The notes: a model not told the origin generated them from the letters alone. A stretch of 64,000 nt of DNA from Flavobacterium sp. UMI-01 (GCF_019656315.1 NZ_BPLU01000009.1:1-64000), one strand, 5' to 3'; shown: positions 34,893 to 43,971, counted from the first letter of the stretch. A program made the numbers and translations.

Positions 34893-36779
34893 ATGAAATT
34901 AATGTTTCATCTTCTTCTTTTGTTGTTAGTGCCTATTGGTTATGCCCAAAATAAAGAGGAGTCAAAAGAAAATCAAAAGGTGGTTTTGTCCAAACAAGTG
35001 GATTCGGCCAATTCGGCTGTGTTAACGGCCTACAATCAAAAGCTGAAAGTGCTAGAACAACAGCGCGTTGACGATTCCATAAAGCAGGCTAAATTGCAAA
35101 GTCAATTAGAGAAACTCAGTACAACAGACAATATTCAGAAATCTAAATTGCTGAATCAGTTAAATGAGATTTCAGAAAAAGAAACCCAACGTTTTGAGGC
35201 CAAAAAAAGAGCTATTGATTCTTTGCGAAAAACGGCAAAATCGTTTCCTGTTAAAGGTTTTTTTAGCGACACTTTATTTGTAATCTACAGCAAATTAGGG
35301 AGTTTTTCCATCCAAGATAGAGCAGTGGCCATTTCGAATAGAATCGAAAAACTAGCCGAAAATTATCAGTTTAAAAAAGAGTCGCTACAGGTGGTGGAAT
35401 CGGAGAGTACTGTTGATTTGATTTTTGGCGAAAGCATCATCATCAGTATTTCTGAAAACGATGCTATTTGGAACAATACCACTAAAAAAGCCTTGGCACA
35501 AAAATACAAGGGAATTATCGAAGATGCGGTAATTAAGTACCAGTCGGAAACCAGTTTTGAGACTTTGGCCAAAGAAATAGCTTTGGCACTTTTAGTTATT
35601 GTGGTGGTTTTTGGAATTATTCGTTTCATTAGAAAAGGATTTGACCTATTGAATGCAAAAATTAGCAGTCAAGAGGGAAAATTGCTAAAAGGAATTACCA
35701 TAAAAAATTATACGTTGTATGACGCAAGCAAACAAGTTAAGGTGTTTGTCAGACTAAGTAACTTTGTAAAATGGGTATTGATATTATTGGCAATTTATTT
35801 GGCTTTGCCTGTATTGTTTGGGATTTTTCCATGGACCAAACATTTTACCTATTCGCTTATCGAATACATCAAAAGTCCTGCTAAAAAAATAGTTCTTGGG
35901 GTATGGAATTATTTGCCTAATTTAATTACGATTATTGTAATCGTGTTATTTTTTAAATACGTGCTTCGTTTTATCCATTTTTTGAAATCAGAAGTGGAAA
36001 ATGAAAAATTACAACTTTCGGGATTTTATCCTGATTGGGCCAATCCTACCTATCAAATCATTAGAGTGATACTGTATGCTTTCATGGGAATTGTCATTTT
36101 TCCGTATCTGCCAGGAAGTGATTCGCCCGTCTTTCAAGGGGTTTCGGTATTTTTAGGGGTGTTGTTTACCTTTGGTTCGTCGGGTTCTTTATCGAATGTT
36201 GTAGCAGGATTGGTGTTGACGTATATGCGATTGTTCAAAATTGGGGATAGAGTTAAAATTGGAGAAGTTTTTGGCGATGTAATCGAAAAATCGATGTTGG
36301 TTACCCGAGTGAGAACGACCAAAAATGAAATTATTTCTATACCCAATTCGACGGTAATGAATAGTCATACGATTAATTATAGCAGTGACGCTCCTACAAA
36401 TGGTTTGATTTTGCATACCACGGTAACCATAGGCTATGATGTGCCTTGGAAAAAGATGCATCAAACCTTAATAGAAGCCGCTGAACGTACTGAATGGATT
36501 CAGAAAACACCTGCTCCATTTGTTTTGCAAACCAGTTTGGAGGATTTTTATGTGTCGTATCAAATCAATGCCTATACCAAAGAGGTGAGTAAACAAGCAC
36601 TGATTTATTCGCTATTGCATGCCAATATTCAGGATTGTTGTAATGAAAATGGTATCGAAATATTGTCACCGCACTATAGAGCAGCAAGGGATGGAAGTCA
36701 TACCACAATTCCTGAGGATTATTTGGATAAGAACTATCAAGCGCCTAAATTTAATGTGACGGTATCTAAAGAGGAATAA
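34893..36779 (+). CDS. Large MscS-family mechanosensitive channel
   Basis: A 628-residue membrane protein that should open under membrane tension and release solutes. It starts with a signal peptide (LLLLLLVPIGYAQ) and has a long coiled-coil periplasmic region (about 25-110, KVLEQQRVDDSIKQAKLQSQLEKL). About five hydrophobic segments lie between residues 225 and 430. The MscS pore helix and beta domain follow: VFLGVLFTFGSSGSLSNVVAGLVLTYMRLFKIGDRVKIGEVFGDVIEKSMLVTRVRTTKNEIISIPNSTVM (about 415-490). A C-terminal vestibule domain ends the protein. The second MscS gene begins three bases after its stop, so the two are one operon. Confidence 0.9.
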   Translation: MKLMFHLLLLLLVPIGYAQNKEESKENQKVVLSKQVDSANSAVLTAYNQKLKVLEQQRVDDSIKQAKLQSQLEKLSTTDNIQKSKLLNQLNEISEKETQRFEAKKRAIDSLRKTAKSFPVKGFFSDTLFVIYSKLGSFSIQDRAVAISNRIEKLAENYQFKKESLQVVESESTVDLIFGESIIISISENDAIWNNTTKKALAQKYKGIIEDAVIKYQSETSFETLAKEIALALLVIVVVFGIIRFIRKGFDLLNAKISSQEGKLLKGITIKNYTLYDASKQVKVFVRLSNFVKWVLILLAIYLALPVLFGIFPWTKHFTYSLIEYIKSPAKKIVLGVWNYLPNLITIIVIVLFFKYVLRFIHFLKSEVENEKLQLSGFYPDWANPTYQIIRVILYAFMGIVIFPYLPGSDSPVFQGVSVFLGVLFTFGSSGSLSNVVAGLVLTYMRLFKIGDRVKIGEVFGDVIEKSMLVTRVRTTKNEIISIPNSTVMNSHTINYSSDAPTNGLILHTTVTIGYDVPWKKMHQTLIEAAERTEWIQKTPAPFVLQTSLEDFYVSYQINAYTKEVSKQALIYSLLHANIQDCCNENGIEILSPHYRAARDGSHTTIPEDYLDKNYQAPKFNVTVSKEE

Positions 36780-36781
36780 TT

Positions 36782-37681
36782 ATGAATGAATCGATTGAAA
36801 AATATTTATTTGACCCCACAGTAGGCAAAATTTCTACCATAGTTATTGGGATTGTTGTTATTTGGCTCGTTGTGCGCTTGATACAACGCAATTTGTTGTC
36901 AAGGATTCAGGGGAATGACAATAGTTATAGGGCTAAAAAGATTAGCAATTATGCGGGTTATCTATTAACTATTGTGTTGGTTACTGTAGTTTTCAGTGAT
37001 AGACTTGGTGGTTTAACAGTAGCTTTAGGAGTTGCAGGTGCGGGAATTGCTTTTGCCTTGCAAGAGGTGATTGCTTCCTTTGCGGGTTGGCTAGCCATTA
37101 TGTTTGGCGATTTTTATAAAACAGGTGATCGTGTGCAGCTGGGAGGTATCAAAGGCGATGTGATGGATATTGGAGTTTTGCGCACTACCATCATGGAAAC
37201 AGGACAATGGGTAGATGGCGATTTGTACAACGGAAGAATCGTTTTGATAGCCAATAGTTATGTGTTCAAAGAACCGGTTTTTAATTATTCTGGGAATTTT
37301 CCGTTTTTATGGGACGAAATAAAAGTACCTGTTCAGTACGGTAGCGATTATGAAAAGGCTAAGACTATTTTGTTGGAAATAGGAAAAAATGTAGCTGGAG
37401 ATTTGACCCAGCAATCGCGAGAAAAATGGAGCGAAATGCAAAATAAATTTCGATTAGAGGATGCGCAAACAGAACCTATGGTTTCGCTTATTGCAAATGA
37501 TAATTGGGTGGAATTTACCTTGCGTTATGTGGTGGGGTATAAAAAAAGACGGGCCACTAAAACCGAATTGTTTACCCAAATTTTGAGTGCTTTTGAAGCG
37601 ACAAATGGAGCGGTTAAATTTGCTTCGGCCACTTTTCATCTGGTGGAAGCGCCTGATTTGAATGTGAATATCAAAAAATAG
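36782..37681 (+). CDS. Small MscS-family mechanosensitive channel
   Basis: A 299-residue member of the same family. Three hydrophobic segments lie near residues 15-35, 55-72 and 75-105. The pore-lining helix is LGVAGAGIAFALQEVIASFAGWLAIMFGDFYKTGDRVQLGGIKGDVMDIGVLRTTIME. The beta domain follows (about 120-180) and then an unusually long C-terminal domain with a predicted helix around VAGDLTQQSREKWSEMQNKFRLEDAQTEP. It starts three bases after the larger channel gene, with no signal peptide or coiled-coil extension. The two may be alternative subunits or separate channels with different thresholds; both are probably inner-membrane proteins. Confidence 0.9.
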   Translation: MNESIEKYLFDPTVGKISTIVIGIVVIWLVVRLIQRNLLSRIQGNDNSYRAKKISNYAGYLLTIVLVTVVFSDRLGGLTVALGVAGAGIAFALQEVIASFAGWLAIMFGDFYKTGDRVQLGGIKGDVMDIGVLRTTIMETGQWVDGDLYNGRIVLIANSYVFKEPVFNYSGNFPFLWDEIKVPVQYGSDYEKAKTILLEIGKNVAGDLTQQSREKWSEMQNKFRLEDAQTEPMVSLIANDNWVEFTLRYVVGYKKRRATKTELFTQILSAFEATNGAVKFASATFHLVEAPDLNVNIKK

Positions 37682-37763
37682 ATTTCTTATCAGCAAGATG
37701 AAATAAGGCGACTTCAAACTCGTTTTGAGGCAGTTTTTTTGTTTGTCTTTGAAACTTAGAACC

Positions 37764-37794
37764 TTTGTACCTAAGGAACTTTGTATTATCTTTG
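37764..37794 (+). promoter_or_regulatory. ffh promoter
   Basis: A TTTG (37764-37767) and a TATCTTTG (37787-37794) are separated by 19 bp, the best fit in the window to the Bacteroidota consensus TTTG...TAnnTTTG. It lies 25 bp before ATG 37819 and shows why an upstream in-frame start at 37765 is not used. Confidence 0.7.
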
Positions 37795-37818
37795 CACTTC
37801 CTAAAAAACAACAATAAC

Positions 37819-39180
37819 ATGTTTGATAATTTAAGCGATAAACTAGACAAAGCCTTTCATATACTTAAAGGACACGGAAAAATCACCGAAGTAAACGTTG
37901 CAGATACCTTGAAAGAAGTGCGTCGTGCCTTACTTGATGCCGATGTGAACTTTAAAATTGCCAAAGATTTTACGGCTCGAGTAAAAGAAAAAGCCATTGG
38001 TCAGGATGTATTAACGACATTACAACCAGGTCAGTTGTTGGTGAAATTAGTCAAAGACGAGTTGACTGAGTTAATGGGTGGAGATGTTGCAGGAGTCAAT
38101 CTTTCTGGAACTCCTTCCGTAATTTTGATGTCAGGTTTACAAGGTTCTGGTAAAACGACTTTCTCTGGAAAGTTGGCGAATTATTTGCAAACAAAAAAGA
38201 GTAAAAAACCACTTTTGGTGGCTTGTGATATTTATCGTCCTGCTGCAATCCAACAATTGTATGTAGTAGGAGATTCGATTGGTGTTGAGGTGTACTCAGA
38301 ACCAGAAAATAAAAATCCAGTTGAAATAGCTCAAAACGCTATCAAGCATGCTAAAGCCAATGGTTTTAACGTGGTGATTGTCGATACCGCTGGTCGTTTG
38401 GCAGTAGATCAAGAAATGATGGACGAGATTGCTCGTGTTCACGATGCGATTAAACCACAAGAAACCTTATTTGTTGTGGACTCGATGACCGGTCAAGATG
38501 CGGTGAATACGGCTAAGGCTTTCAATGATATCTTAAATTTTGACGGGGTTATCCTAACGAAGTTAGACGGAGATACTCGTGGTGGTGCGGCGTTGTCTAT
38601 TAAAACAGTCGTTAACAAACCGATTAAGTTTGTAGGTACAGGTGAAAAAATGGATGCTATTGATGTATTCTATCCTGTGCGTATGGCTGAACGTATCCTT
38701 GGAATGGGAGACGTTGTTTCGTTAGTGGAAAGAGCACAAGAGCAATTCAACGAAGAAGAAGCCAGAAAATTACAAAAGAAAATTGCTAAAAATGAATTTG
38801 GTTTTGACGATTTCCTAACTCAAATTCAGCAAGTGAAAAAAATGGGTAATATGAAAGACTTGGTCGGAATGATACCAGGTGCTTCAAAAGCCATGAAAGA
38901 TGTAGAAATTGAAGACGATGCGTTCAAACATATCGAAGCCATTATCTACTCGATGACACCAATTGAAAGAAAAAAACCTGCAATAATTGATGTGAAACGC
39001 AAAGCCCGAATCGCGAAAGGTTCAGGAACCAAAGTGGAACAAGTAAATCAATTGATGAAACAGTTTGACCAAATGAGCAAAATGATGAAGATGATGCAAG
39101 GGCCAGGAGGTAAAAACCTAATGAAAATGATGGGGGGTATGAAAGGCGGAATGCCGGGTGGAATGCCAGGAATGAGATAA
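37819..39180 (+). CDS. ffh: Signal recognition particle protein Ffh
   Basis: The GTPase of the signal recognition particle, which binds signal sequences of nascent membrane proteins with 4.5S RNA and takes them to FtsY. I chose ATG 37819 (453 residues), which starts with the family MFDNLSDKLDKAFHILKGHGKITE. The N domain is followed by the G domain: LMSGLQGSGKTTFSGKLANYL (G1), DTAGRLAVDQEMMDE (G3) and TKLDGDTRGGAALS (G4-G5). The methionine-rich M domain lies at the C-terminus (MMKMMQGPGGKNLMKMMGGMKGGMPGGMPGMR). No 4.5S RNA gene was seen nearby. It has its own promoter and is followed by folD, 145 bp away. Confidence 0.97.
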   Translation: MFDNLSDKLDKAFHILKGHGKITEVNVADTLKEVRRALLDADVNFKIAKDFTARVKEKAIGQDVLTTLQPGQLLVKLVKDELTELMGGDVAGVNLSGTPSVILMSGLQGSGKTTFSGKLANYLQTKKSKKPLLVACDIYRPAAIQQLYVVGDSIGVEVYSEPENKNPVEIAQNAIKHAKANGFNVVIVDTAGRLAVDQEMMDEIARVHDAIKPQETLFVVDSMTGQDAVNTAKAFNDILNFDGVILTKLDGDTRGGAALSIKTVVNKPIKFVGTGEKMDAIDVFYPVRMAERILGMGDVVSLVERAQEQFNEEEARKLQKKIAKNEFGFDDFLTQIQQVKKMGNMKDLVGMIPGASKAMKDVEIEDDAFKHIEAIIYSMTPIERKKPAIIDVKRKARIAKGSGTKVEQVNQLMKQFDQMSKMMKMMQGPGGKNLMKMMGGMKGGMPGGMPGMR

Positions 39181-39325
39181 TAATTAGTTCAAGGTTTAAA
39201 AGTTTAAATTAGTTTAAAGTTTTGAACTCCAATTTTTAATATTACCTTAATTGTTCTATGAAGTTTATTTTAAAATCATTCAAGATTTTAAACTTCTAAG
39301 CTTCTAAACTTTAAACAAAAAAACA
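39181..39325. other. ffh-folD gap with AGTTTAAA-rich DNA
   Basis: This 145-bp gap has no gene. It opens with a loose run of the same GTTTAA units that make the array near 30157, and ends with a similar run before the folD start. No terminator with a clear stem was found. Confidence 0.4.
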
Positions 39326-40213
39326 ATGCAAATACTAGACGGAAAAAAAACATCAGACGATATAAAAAACGAAATTGCTGCTGAAGTGCTGCAAATGAAG
39401 GCTAATGGAGAAAAAGTACCTCATTTAGCTGCCGTAATTGTTGGGAATGATGGTGCCAGTTTGACTTATGTAGGAAGCAAAGTGCGTTCTTGCCAACAAA
39501 TTGGTTTTGAATCTACCTTAGTGAGTATGCCAGATACCATTACAGAGCAAGAGTTATTGGATAAAATCCACGAATTGAACACAGATGATAACCTAGACGG
39601 ATTTATCGTTCAGTTGCCATTGCCTAAACATATCGATGAAGAAAAAATTCTTTTAGCTATCAACCCTGAAAAAGATGTAGATGGTTTTCATCCAACTAAT
39701 TTTGGACGTATGGCGCTTGAAATGGAAACGTTCTTGCCTGCTACTCCGTTTGGAATAATGGAATTGTTAGAGCGTTACAAAGTAGAAACTTCAGGAAAAC
39801 ATACCGTTGTTATTGGTCGTAGTCATATTGTGGGACGTCCTATGAGTATTTTGTTAAGCCGCAAAGGATATCCTGGGGATTCCACAGTTACATTGACACA
39901 CAGTAGAACTAAAAACTTGGCAGAATATACCAAAAATGCCGATATTATCGTTACGGCATTGGGAGTGCCAGAATTTTTAAAAGGAGATATGGTCAAAGAC
40001 GGTGTTGTGATTATCGACGTGGGAATTACCAGAGTAGAAGACGCTTCAAACCCTAAAGGCTATGTGATTAAAGGGGATGTTGATTTTGCTGAGGTAAGTC
40101 CAAAATCATCGTTTATAACGCCAGTTCCCGGAGGTGTTGGTCCAATGACCATAGCCATGTTGCTTAAAAACACACTTTTGGCTCGAAAAATTAGAGCCAG
40201 AAAGAATCAATAA
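39326..40213 (+). CDS. folD: Bifunctional methylenetetrahydrofolate dehydrogenase/cyclohydrolase
   Basis: FolD turns 5,10-methylene-THF into 5,10-methenyl-THF (with NADP) and then into 10-formyl-THF, feeding purine and formyl-Met synthesis. The 295 residues match the family. Key features: [16 protein letters not shown] near residue 50 with the catalytic Lys and the Tyr before it, [12 protein letters not shown] with the family [19 protein letters not shown], the dinucleotide-binding [23 protein letters not shown], and the C-terminal [19 protein letters not shown]. It stands alone and is followed by a strong terminator. Confidence 0.96.
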   Translation: MQILDGKKTSDDIKNEIAAEVLQMKANGEKVPHLAAVIVGNDGASLTYVGSKVRSCQQIGFESTLVSMPDTITEQELLDKIHELNTDDNLDGFIVQLPLPKHIDEEKILLAINPEKDVDGFHPTNFGRMALEMETFLPATPFGIMELLERYKVETSGKHTVVIGRSHIVGRPMSILLSRKGYPGDSTVTLTHSRTKNLAEYTKNADIIVTALGVPEFLKGDMVKDGVVIIDVGITRVEDASNPKGYVIKGDVDFAEVSPKSSFITPVPGGVGPMTIAMLLKNTLLARKIRARKNQ

Positions 40214-40217
40214 ATTT

Positions 40218-40246
40218 AAAACCTGCTCCTCAAGCAGGTTTTTTTT
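40218..40246 (+). terminator. folD terminator
   Basis: A stem AAACCTGCT/AGCAGGTTT with a very short loop and a run of eight T, right after the folD stop. Confidence 0.85.
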
Positions 40247-40314
40247 ATGTATGTTGTTTTTTTAATTTCCTATCCTTTTTTACAATAAAAAAAATATCTT
40301 TACGGGGCTTGTTT

Positions 40315-40419
40315 GGAGCAAAAGCATCGGGCTTTTTTAAAATATTGTCCCGCTTTCCGCTTCAATCTTATGGTGGCATAAGGCCGCCACCATAAGGATT
40401 TCCGCTTCAATCGGGGCTA
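40315..40419 (-). repeat. 105-bp intergenic element, copy C
   Basis: The third copy, on the minus strand, also 105 bp. It begins TAGCCCCGAT (reading down from 40419) and ends TGCTCC. The stem is CTTATGGTGGC (40367-40377) against GCCACCATAAG (40386-40396), 11 bp, with a sequence unrelated to copies A and B but fully paired. GAAGCGGAAA occurs on both sides of the hairpin. It lies 65 bp upstream of the hypothetical gene at 40485. Confidence 0.75.
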
Positions 40420-40484
40420 GAAACAAGCATTTAGAGTTTTTAAAACATAAATAATAATTAATTATAAACCCTAATTTTATCGTA

Positions 40485-40871
40485 ATGGATTATCCAACGT
40501 TACAAAACACCCAAATCAATTCGGTTCCCTTTGTCTTTATTGATAACAAAACCGTATCTTATCCTGTAGCGCCACTTGTATCGGCTAAATTTTATGAAGT
40601 TAATGGTGTTAAAACATTAAAAATAAGAGTGACCTTATACATCGATTCGAATGTGACTACCAATCCTAGAGTCGAAACGCCTACCGAAAACGGAAACCAA
40701 TTAGAATTGTATTTTGATTATGATTATACAGAGGAAATACCAACAAGTTGCAACGTTTGGTATGTAGAGCTAGATTATACTTCAGCAACCGTTGCTAATA
40801 TTGAAACCGTAGTGTCTTACCTCAAAGATCTTGATCCAGAAACTTCTCGAGCAACAAAAACTACTCCTTAA
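40485..40871 (+). CDS. Hypothetical protein, acidic
   Basis: A 128-residue acidic protein I do not recognise. No signal peptide or membrane segment is visible. The middle is beta-rich (KTLKIRVTLYIDSNVTTNPRVETPTENGNQLELYFDYDYTEEIPTSCNVWYVELDYTSATVANIETVVSYL) and the tail is helical and Asp/Glu/Arg/Lys-rich. A single Cys is at about residue 93. It starts 65 bp after the third 105-bp element and has its own terminator, so it seems to be a separate transcription unit ahead of the sensor kinase. Confidence 0.6.
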   Translation: MDYPTLQNTQINSVPFVFIDNKTVSYPVAPLVSAKFYEVNGVKTLKIRVTLYIDSNVTTNPRVETPTENGNQLELYFDYDYTEEIPTSCNVWYVELDYTSATVANIETVVSYLKDLDPETSRATKTTP

Positions 40872-40892
40872 ATAAAGAACAAACTAAGTAAT

Positions 40893-40930
40893 AAAAACGT
40901 TCCATTAATTTTTTAATTGAACGTTTTTTT
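40893..40930 (+). terminator. Terminator after the hypothetical gene
   Basis: A stem AACGTTC-ATTAA against TTAAT-GAACGTT (one mismatch) ending in a run of T. It overlaps the region of the TTG at 40933 and supports a later start for the next gene. Confidence 0.8.
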
Positions 40931-40956
40931 GATTGTCAACAATTAATATTCTGATT

Positions 40957-42690
40957 TTGAAAAGTAAACTGCTTATACTAATGCTTTTAATGTTTTCATT
41001 TATTCTTTTCGCTCAAGAAGAGAAATCGGAGGCTGTATTTTTCGCTGCCATTAAAATGAAATCAAAAGAATATAAAGAGAATACCAATTTTGTAAAAGCA
41101 CAATACTACTACCGCCAAAAAAAATGGAATTCGGTTTTGTTCTATGCCATGAAGCAACTGAATGGGAATACAAATCAGGAAATTGCTGATTATTGCCATT
41201 TTTTTAGAGGTTTTGCCTTTATGCATTTACATCTTTACAAACAAGCTAAGGAGGAATTTAATTTAGTTTCAAATAAATTTCAATTTTATGAATTGTCTCA
41301 ATATAAATTAGGACAGGCAATGACTGAATTAAGAGAATTTAAAGAATCATTAGCCATTTTAAAAGAGATTGAAAATTTAGGAGATAAAATACCAGCGTCT
41401 ATTGATGTTATAAATTTAACGGTTGATATAGGACTTTGTTATTTGTTTTTAAAAGAGTTTGAAAAATCAGAAGACTATTTTTTAAGAAGTATTGCATTAG
41501 CCGAAAGAGGTACTAATTTAAAAATGCTTTTCAGTTGCTATAATGATATTGCCAATCTTTACTACGAACAGTATTTGGATGCTAAAGCCATTCCTTATTT
41601 TGAAAAAGCCTACCAAATAGCAAAGAGAATTGATGGCGGAATCGGAATTAGCAGTAGAGAAACAGCTGCTCAAAATATGGCTGTGGTCGAAGAAAATAGA
41701 TTCAATTATAAAGCTGCTTTGAAGTATCTCAAAGAACGATATAAATTGAAGGATTCGATGAATAATCAAAATAAAATTTGGGAAACTGCTCAAATAGAAA
41801 AGAAATTTGCCATCAAACAAAAACAAAAACAGCTAGATTTACTTGCTGCCGAAAAACAACTAAGAGAAACGGAACGAAACAGCTTGCTCTTTTCTTCGGG
41901 TTTATTGGTGATGTTGTTAGGAACAGGAGTTTATTTTTATCGTCAAAAAGTTAAAACCAACAAAATCATTTTAGAACAGAAAGCCGTTTTAGACGATTTG
42001 AATGCGACCAAAGATAAATTGTTTTCGATTGTGAGCCATGATTTGCGTTCTTCTGTAAATGCTTTAAAATCCAGTAACTCCAAGCTTCAAAATAGTTTGG
42101 CTACCAAAAATTACGAGGCGCTGGATACCCAATTAATTACCAACAATGCCATTGCTACTGGAGCCTACAATTTGTTAGATAATCTCTTGAATTGGGCTTT
42201 GTTGCAAACCCAACAGTCTTTTTTCTATCAAGAATCAGGACATTTACAAACATTAGTTAAACATGTTACGTTCAATTACGAACCCATAATGCTCAACAAA
42301 TCAATCACTTTCAAACAGCTTATTCCAGCATCTGTTTTTGTATTTGTAGATGGGGATTCCTTCAAAATTATCCTTCGCAACTTGCTTGACAATGCCATAA
42401 AGTTTTGTCCCGAAAACGGGAATGTTTCTATTTATACAAGAGCAACTGAGGATGGATTTTCTCATTTGGTTATCGAAGACACGGGAACTGGAATGACCGA
42501 AAGTAAGCGTCAGGAATTATTAGCACCTACAGTGCTATTGTCCAAAAAAGGTAAAGAAGAAGGAGTAGGTACAGGTTTAGGGATGCAATTGTGTAAAAGT
42601 TTGATTCAGAAAAATGGCGGTCAATTTGATATCGAAACGAAGTTAAATCAAGGTACTAAAATGATTGTGATGTTGCCCATTGCCAAATAA
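40957..42690 (+). CDS. TPR-containing sensor histidine kinase
   Basis: A membrane sensor kinase of about 577 residues. I chose TTG 40957, which gives a signal peptide ending FILFAQ; TTG 40933 lies in a terminator and ATG 40981 would cut the signal. A periplasmic tetratricopeptide region covers about residues 40-290 (SQYKLGQAMTELREFKESLAIL, YNDIANLYYEQYLDAKAIPYFEKAYQIAKRI). One membrane segment near 310-328 leads to the kinase: HisKA with His361 in FSIVSHDLRSSVNALK, then the ATP-binding part LRNLLDNAIKF, DTGTGM and GTGLGMQLCK. The LytTR regulator gene follows, 112 bp away with its own promoter. The stimulus is unknown. Confidence 0.88.
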   Translation: MKSKLLILMLLMFSFILFAQEEKSEAVFFAAIKMKSKEYKENTNFVKAQYYYRQKKWNSVLFYAMKQLNGNTNQEIADYCHFFRGFAFMHLHLYKQAKEEFNLVSNKFQFYELSQYKLGQAMTELREFKESLAILKEIENLGDKIPASIDVINLTVDIGLCYLFLKEFEKSEDYFLRSIALAERGTNLKMLFSCYNDIANLYYEQYLDAKAIPYFEKAYQIAKRIDGGIGISSRETAAQNMAVVEENRFNYKAALKYLKERYKLKDSMNNQNKIWETAQIEKKFAIKQKQKQLDLLAAEKQLRETERNSLLFSSGLLVMLLGTGVYFYRQKVKTNKIILEQKAVLDDLNATKDKLFSIVSHDLRSSVNALKSSNSKLQNSLATKNYEALDTQLITNNAIATGAYNLLDNLLNWALLQTQQSFFYQESGHLQTLVKHVTFNYEPIMLNKSITFKQLIPASVFVFVDGDSFKIILRNLLDNAIKFCPENGNVSIYTRATEDGFSHLVIEDTGTGMTESKRQELLAPTVLLSKKGKEEGVGTGLGMQLCKSLIQKNGGQFDIETKLNQGTKMIVMLPIAK

Positions 42691-42728
42691 TTTTGAATGT
42701 TTACCTCTAAAAGCATTTTTAAATAGTG

Positions 42729-42758
42729 TTGTAGTTTGTCGATGAATACCTATATTTG
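42729..42758 (+). promoter_or_regulatory. Promoter of the LytTR regulator
   Basis: TTG (42729-42731) and TATATTTG (42751-42758) are separated by 19 bp, a good match to the Bacteroidota promoter pattern. The -7 box is 44 bp before the start codon. Confidence 0.55.
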
Positions 42759-42802
42759 TTGGACTTGTAAACGAATACCTCCAAATCACAAGGGACAAAA
42801 AT

Positions 42803-43549
42803 ATGGAAAACATCAATGTTTTAATTATTGAAGATACTATAGCTGAAAGCGAAACTTTGGTTGAGGTTTTAGAGCAACATCATTATACTATAGTAGGAGT
42901 CGCTCAAACCTATAGCGAAGCCTTACAATTATTTTATGCTAATCCTGTTGATATTGTAATCATAGACGTATTCCTGAATGGACAGCCAGAAGGGATTAAT
43001 TTTGCCGAGACCATTAACGTAGTTCCTGATAAATTAAAGCCCTTTGTTTTTTTGACTAGTTCTAAGGATAGGCAAATTTTTGAAAGAGCCAAACTGACAA
43101 AACCGTTTAGCTTTCTGATGAAACCATTTAACGAATTGGAAATCCTCTATGCATTGGAGATGGCTGTCGAAAAATTTTATGAGCAACCCAATGTTTTTTT
43201 GAGTGAAGACCAAAATACAGTGGTTACTAATGAATTTCTTTTTATCAAAAAGAATAAATCTTTGAAAAAAGTCCAATTCGTAGATATTTTGTATGTAGAG
43301 GTGGAAGATAGGTATTGTAATATTGTCACGGAGTCTGAAAAATTTGTGGTGATGATGTCTTTGACCAAAATAATGGAACTTTTAGACCCAAAAGTATTTA
43401 GTCGTACCCATCGAAATTTCTTAGTCAATGTGGAAAAAATTATTGAGATTGTCCCTCAAGATAACTTGATTCTTTTACAAAATAATCACCAGGTGTTGTT
43501 AAGTGATAAATACAAAGAATTTGCCAGTCAGTTTCGTATTTTGCGCTAA
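42803..43549 (+). CDS. LytTR-family response regulator
   Basis: A 248-residue response regulator, likely the partner of the kinase just upstream. The receiver domain (about 1-125) has IIEDTIAESE with the acidic pocket, phosphoacceptor Asp55 in VIIDVFLNG, the Thr/Ser of FLTSSKD and the Lys of LMKPF. A LytTR DNA-binding domain (about 140-245) follows: LFIKKNKSLKKVQFVDILYVEVEDRYCNIVTESEKFVVMMSLTKIMELL and FSRTHRNFLVNVEKIIEI. LytTR proteins bind direct repeats in promoters. No target site was identified here. Confidence 0.92.
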   Translation: MENINVLIIEDTIAESETLVEVLEQHHYTIVGVAQTYSEALQLFYANPVDIVIIDVFLNGQPEGINFAETINVVPDKLKPFVFLTSSKDRQIFERAKLTKPFSFLMKPFNELEILYALEMAVEKFYEQPNVFLSEDQNTVVTNEFLFIKKNKSLKKVQFVDILYVEVEDRYCNIVTESEKFVVMMSLTKIMELLDPKVFSRTHRNFLVNVEKIIEIVPQDNLILLQNNHQVLLSDKYKEFASQFRILR

Positions 43550-43574
43550 CAGTTGAGTAATGCAATTTAAGAAT

Positions 43575-43606
43575 GTCGTCCCAAAAGTAAGGACGACTTT
43601 TTTTTT
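43575..43606 (+). terminator. Terminator after LytTR regulator
   Basis: A 7-bp stem GTCGTCC/GGACGAC with a 9-nt loop and a run of T, 25 bp after the stop. Confidence 0.85.
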
Positions 43607-43827
43607 GGATTGAAGTGTGTCATCACCTAAATAATACCTCTCATAGCAGTTTTTAGACGTCTTATGCCATTTGTTTTATACCTGCAGTTTTTCTAAAGTA
43701 TTTTTAAAGAAGATTTCAGTAGCTACTAGCAATTTGACTGATTTATAAGTGCAATACGTATTGAGAAAAGTTTTTTAACGCAAGTTTTTTAGCTTTTTTC
43801 AGTCTAAATAATTAGAATGTGTATAAA

Positions 43828-43971
43828 ATGAAAAAAAACGTGTTACATAGAGTAGGGCTCTATCGGTTTATTCTCAATATTGGAGTTTTGAACAGTATTA
43901 GTATTATGAGTACTATTATTTTGGTTCTTGCCTTTTTTATACTTTGCTTGGAATTTTTATTGCTATCGTAA
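43828..43971 (+). CDS. Small one-pass membrane protein (47 residues)
   Basis: A short open reading frame in the 430-bp gap between two convergent genes. It reads MKKNVLHRVGLYRFILN and then a long hydrophobic stretch around IMSTIILVLAFFILCLEFLLLS. The positive N-terminus and the single hydrophobic helix are what a real small membrane protein shows, but the size gives no statistical support and I cannot name a family. It ends 10 bp from the stop of the hybrid kinase on the other strand. The rest of the gap has a terminator at the left and no other feature. Confidence 0.4.
   Translation: MKKNVLHRVGLYRFILNIGVLNSISIMSTIILVLAFFILCLEFLLLS

Noticed and set aside
37765..37818. Upstream start for ffh
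   Set aside because: The extra 18 codons lie within the promoter boxes and do not match Ffh.
40933..40956. TTG start for the TPR kinase upstream of the signal peptide
   Set aside because: It lies against the preceding terminator; TTG 40957 begins exactly at the signal peptide.
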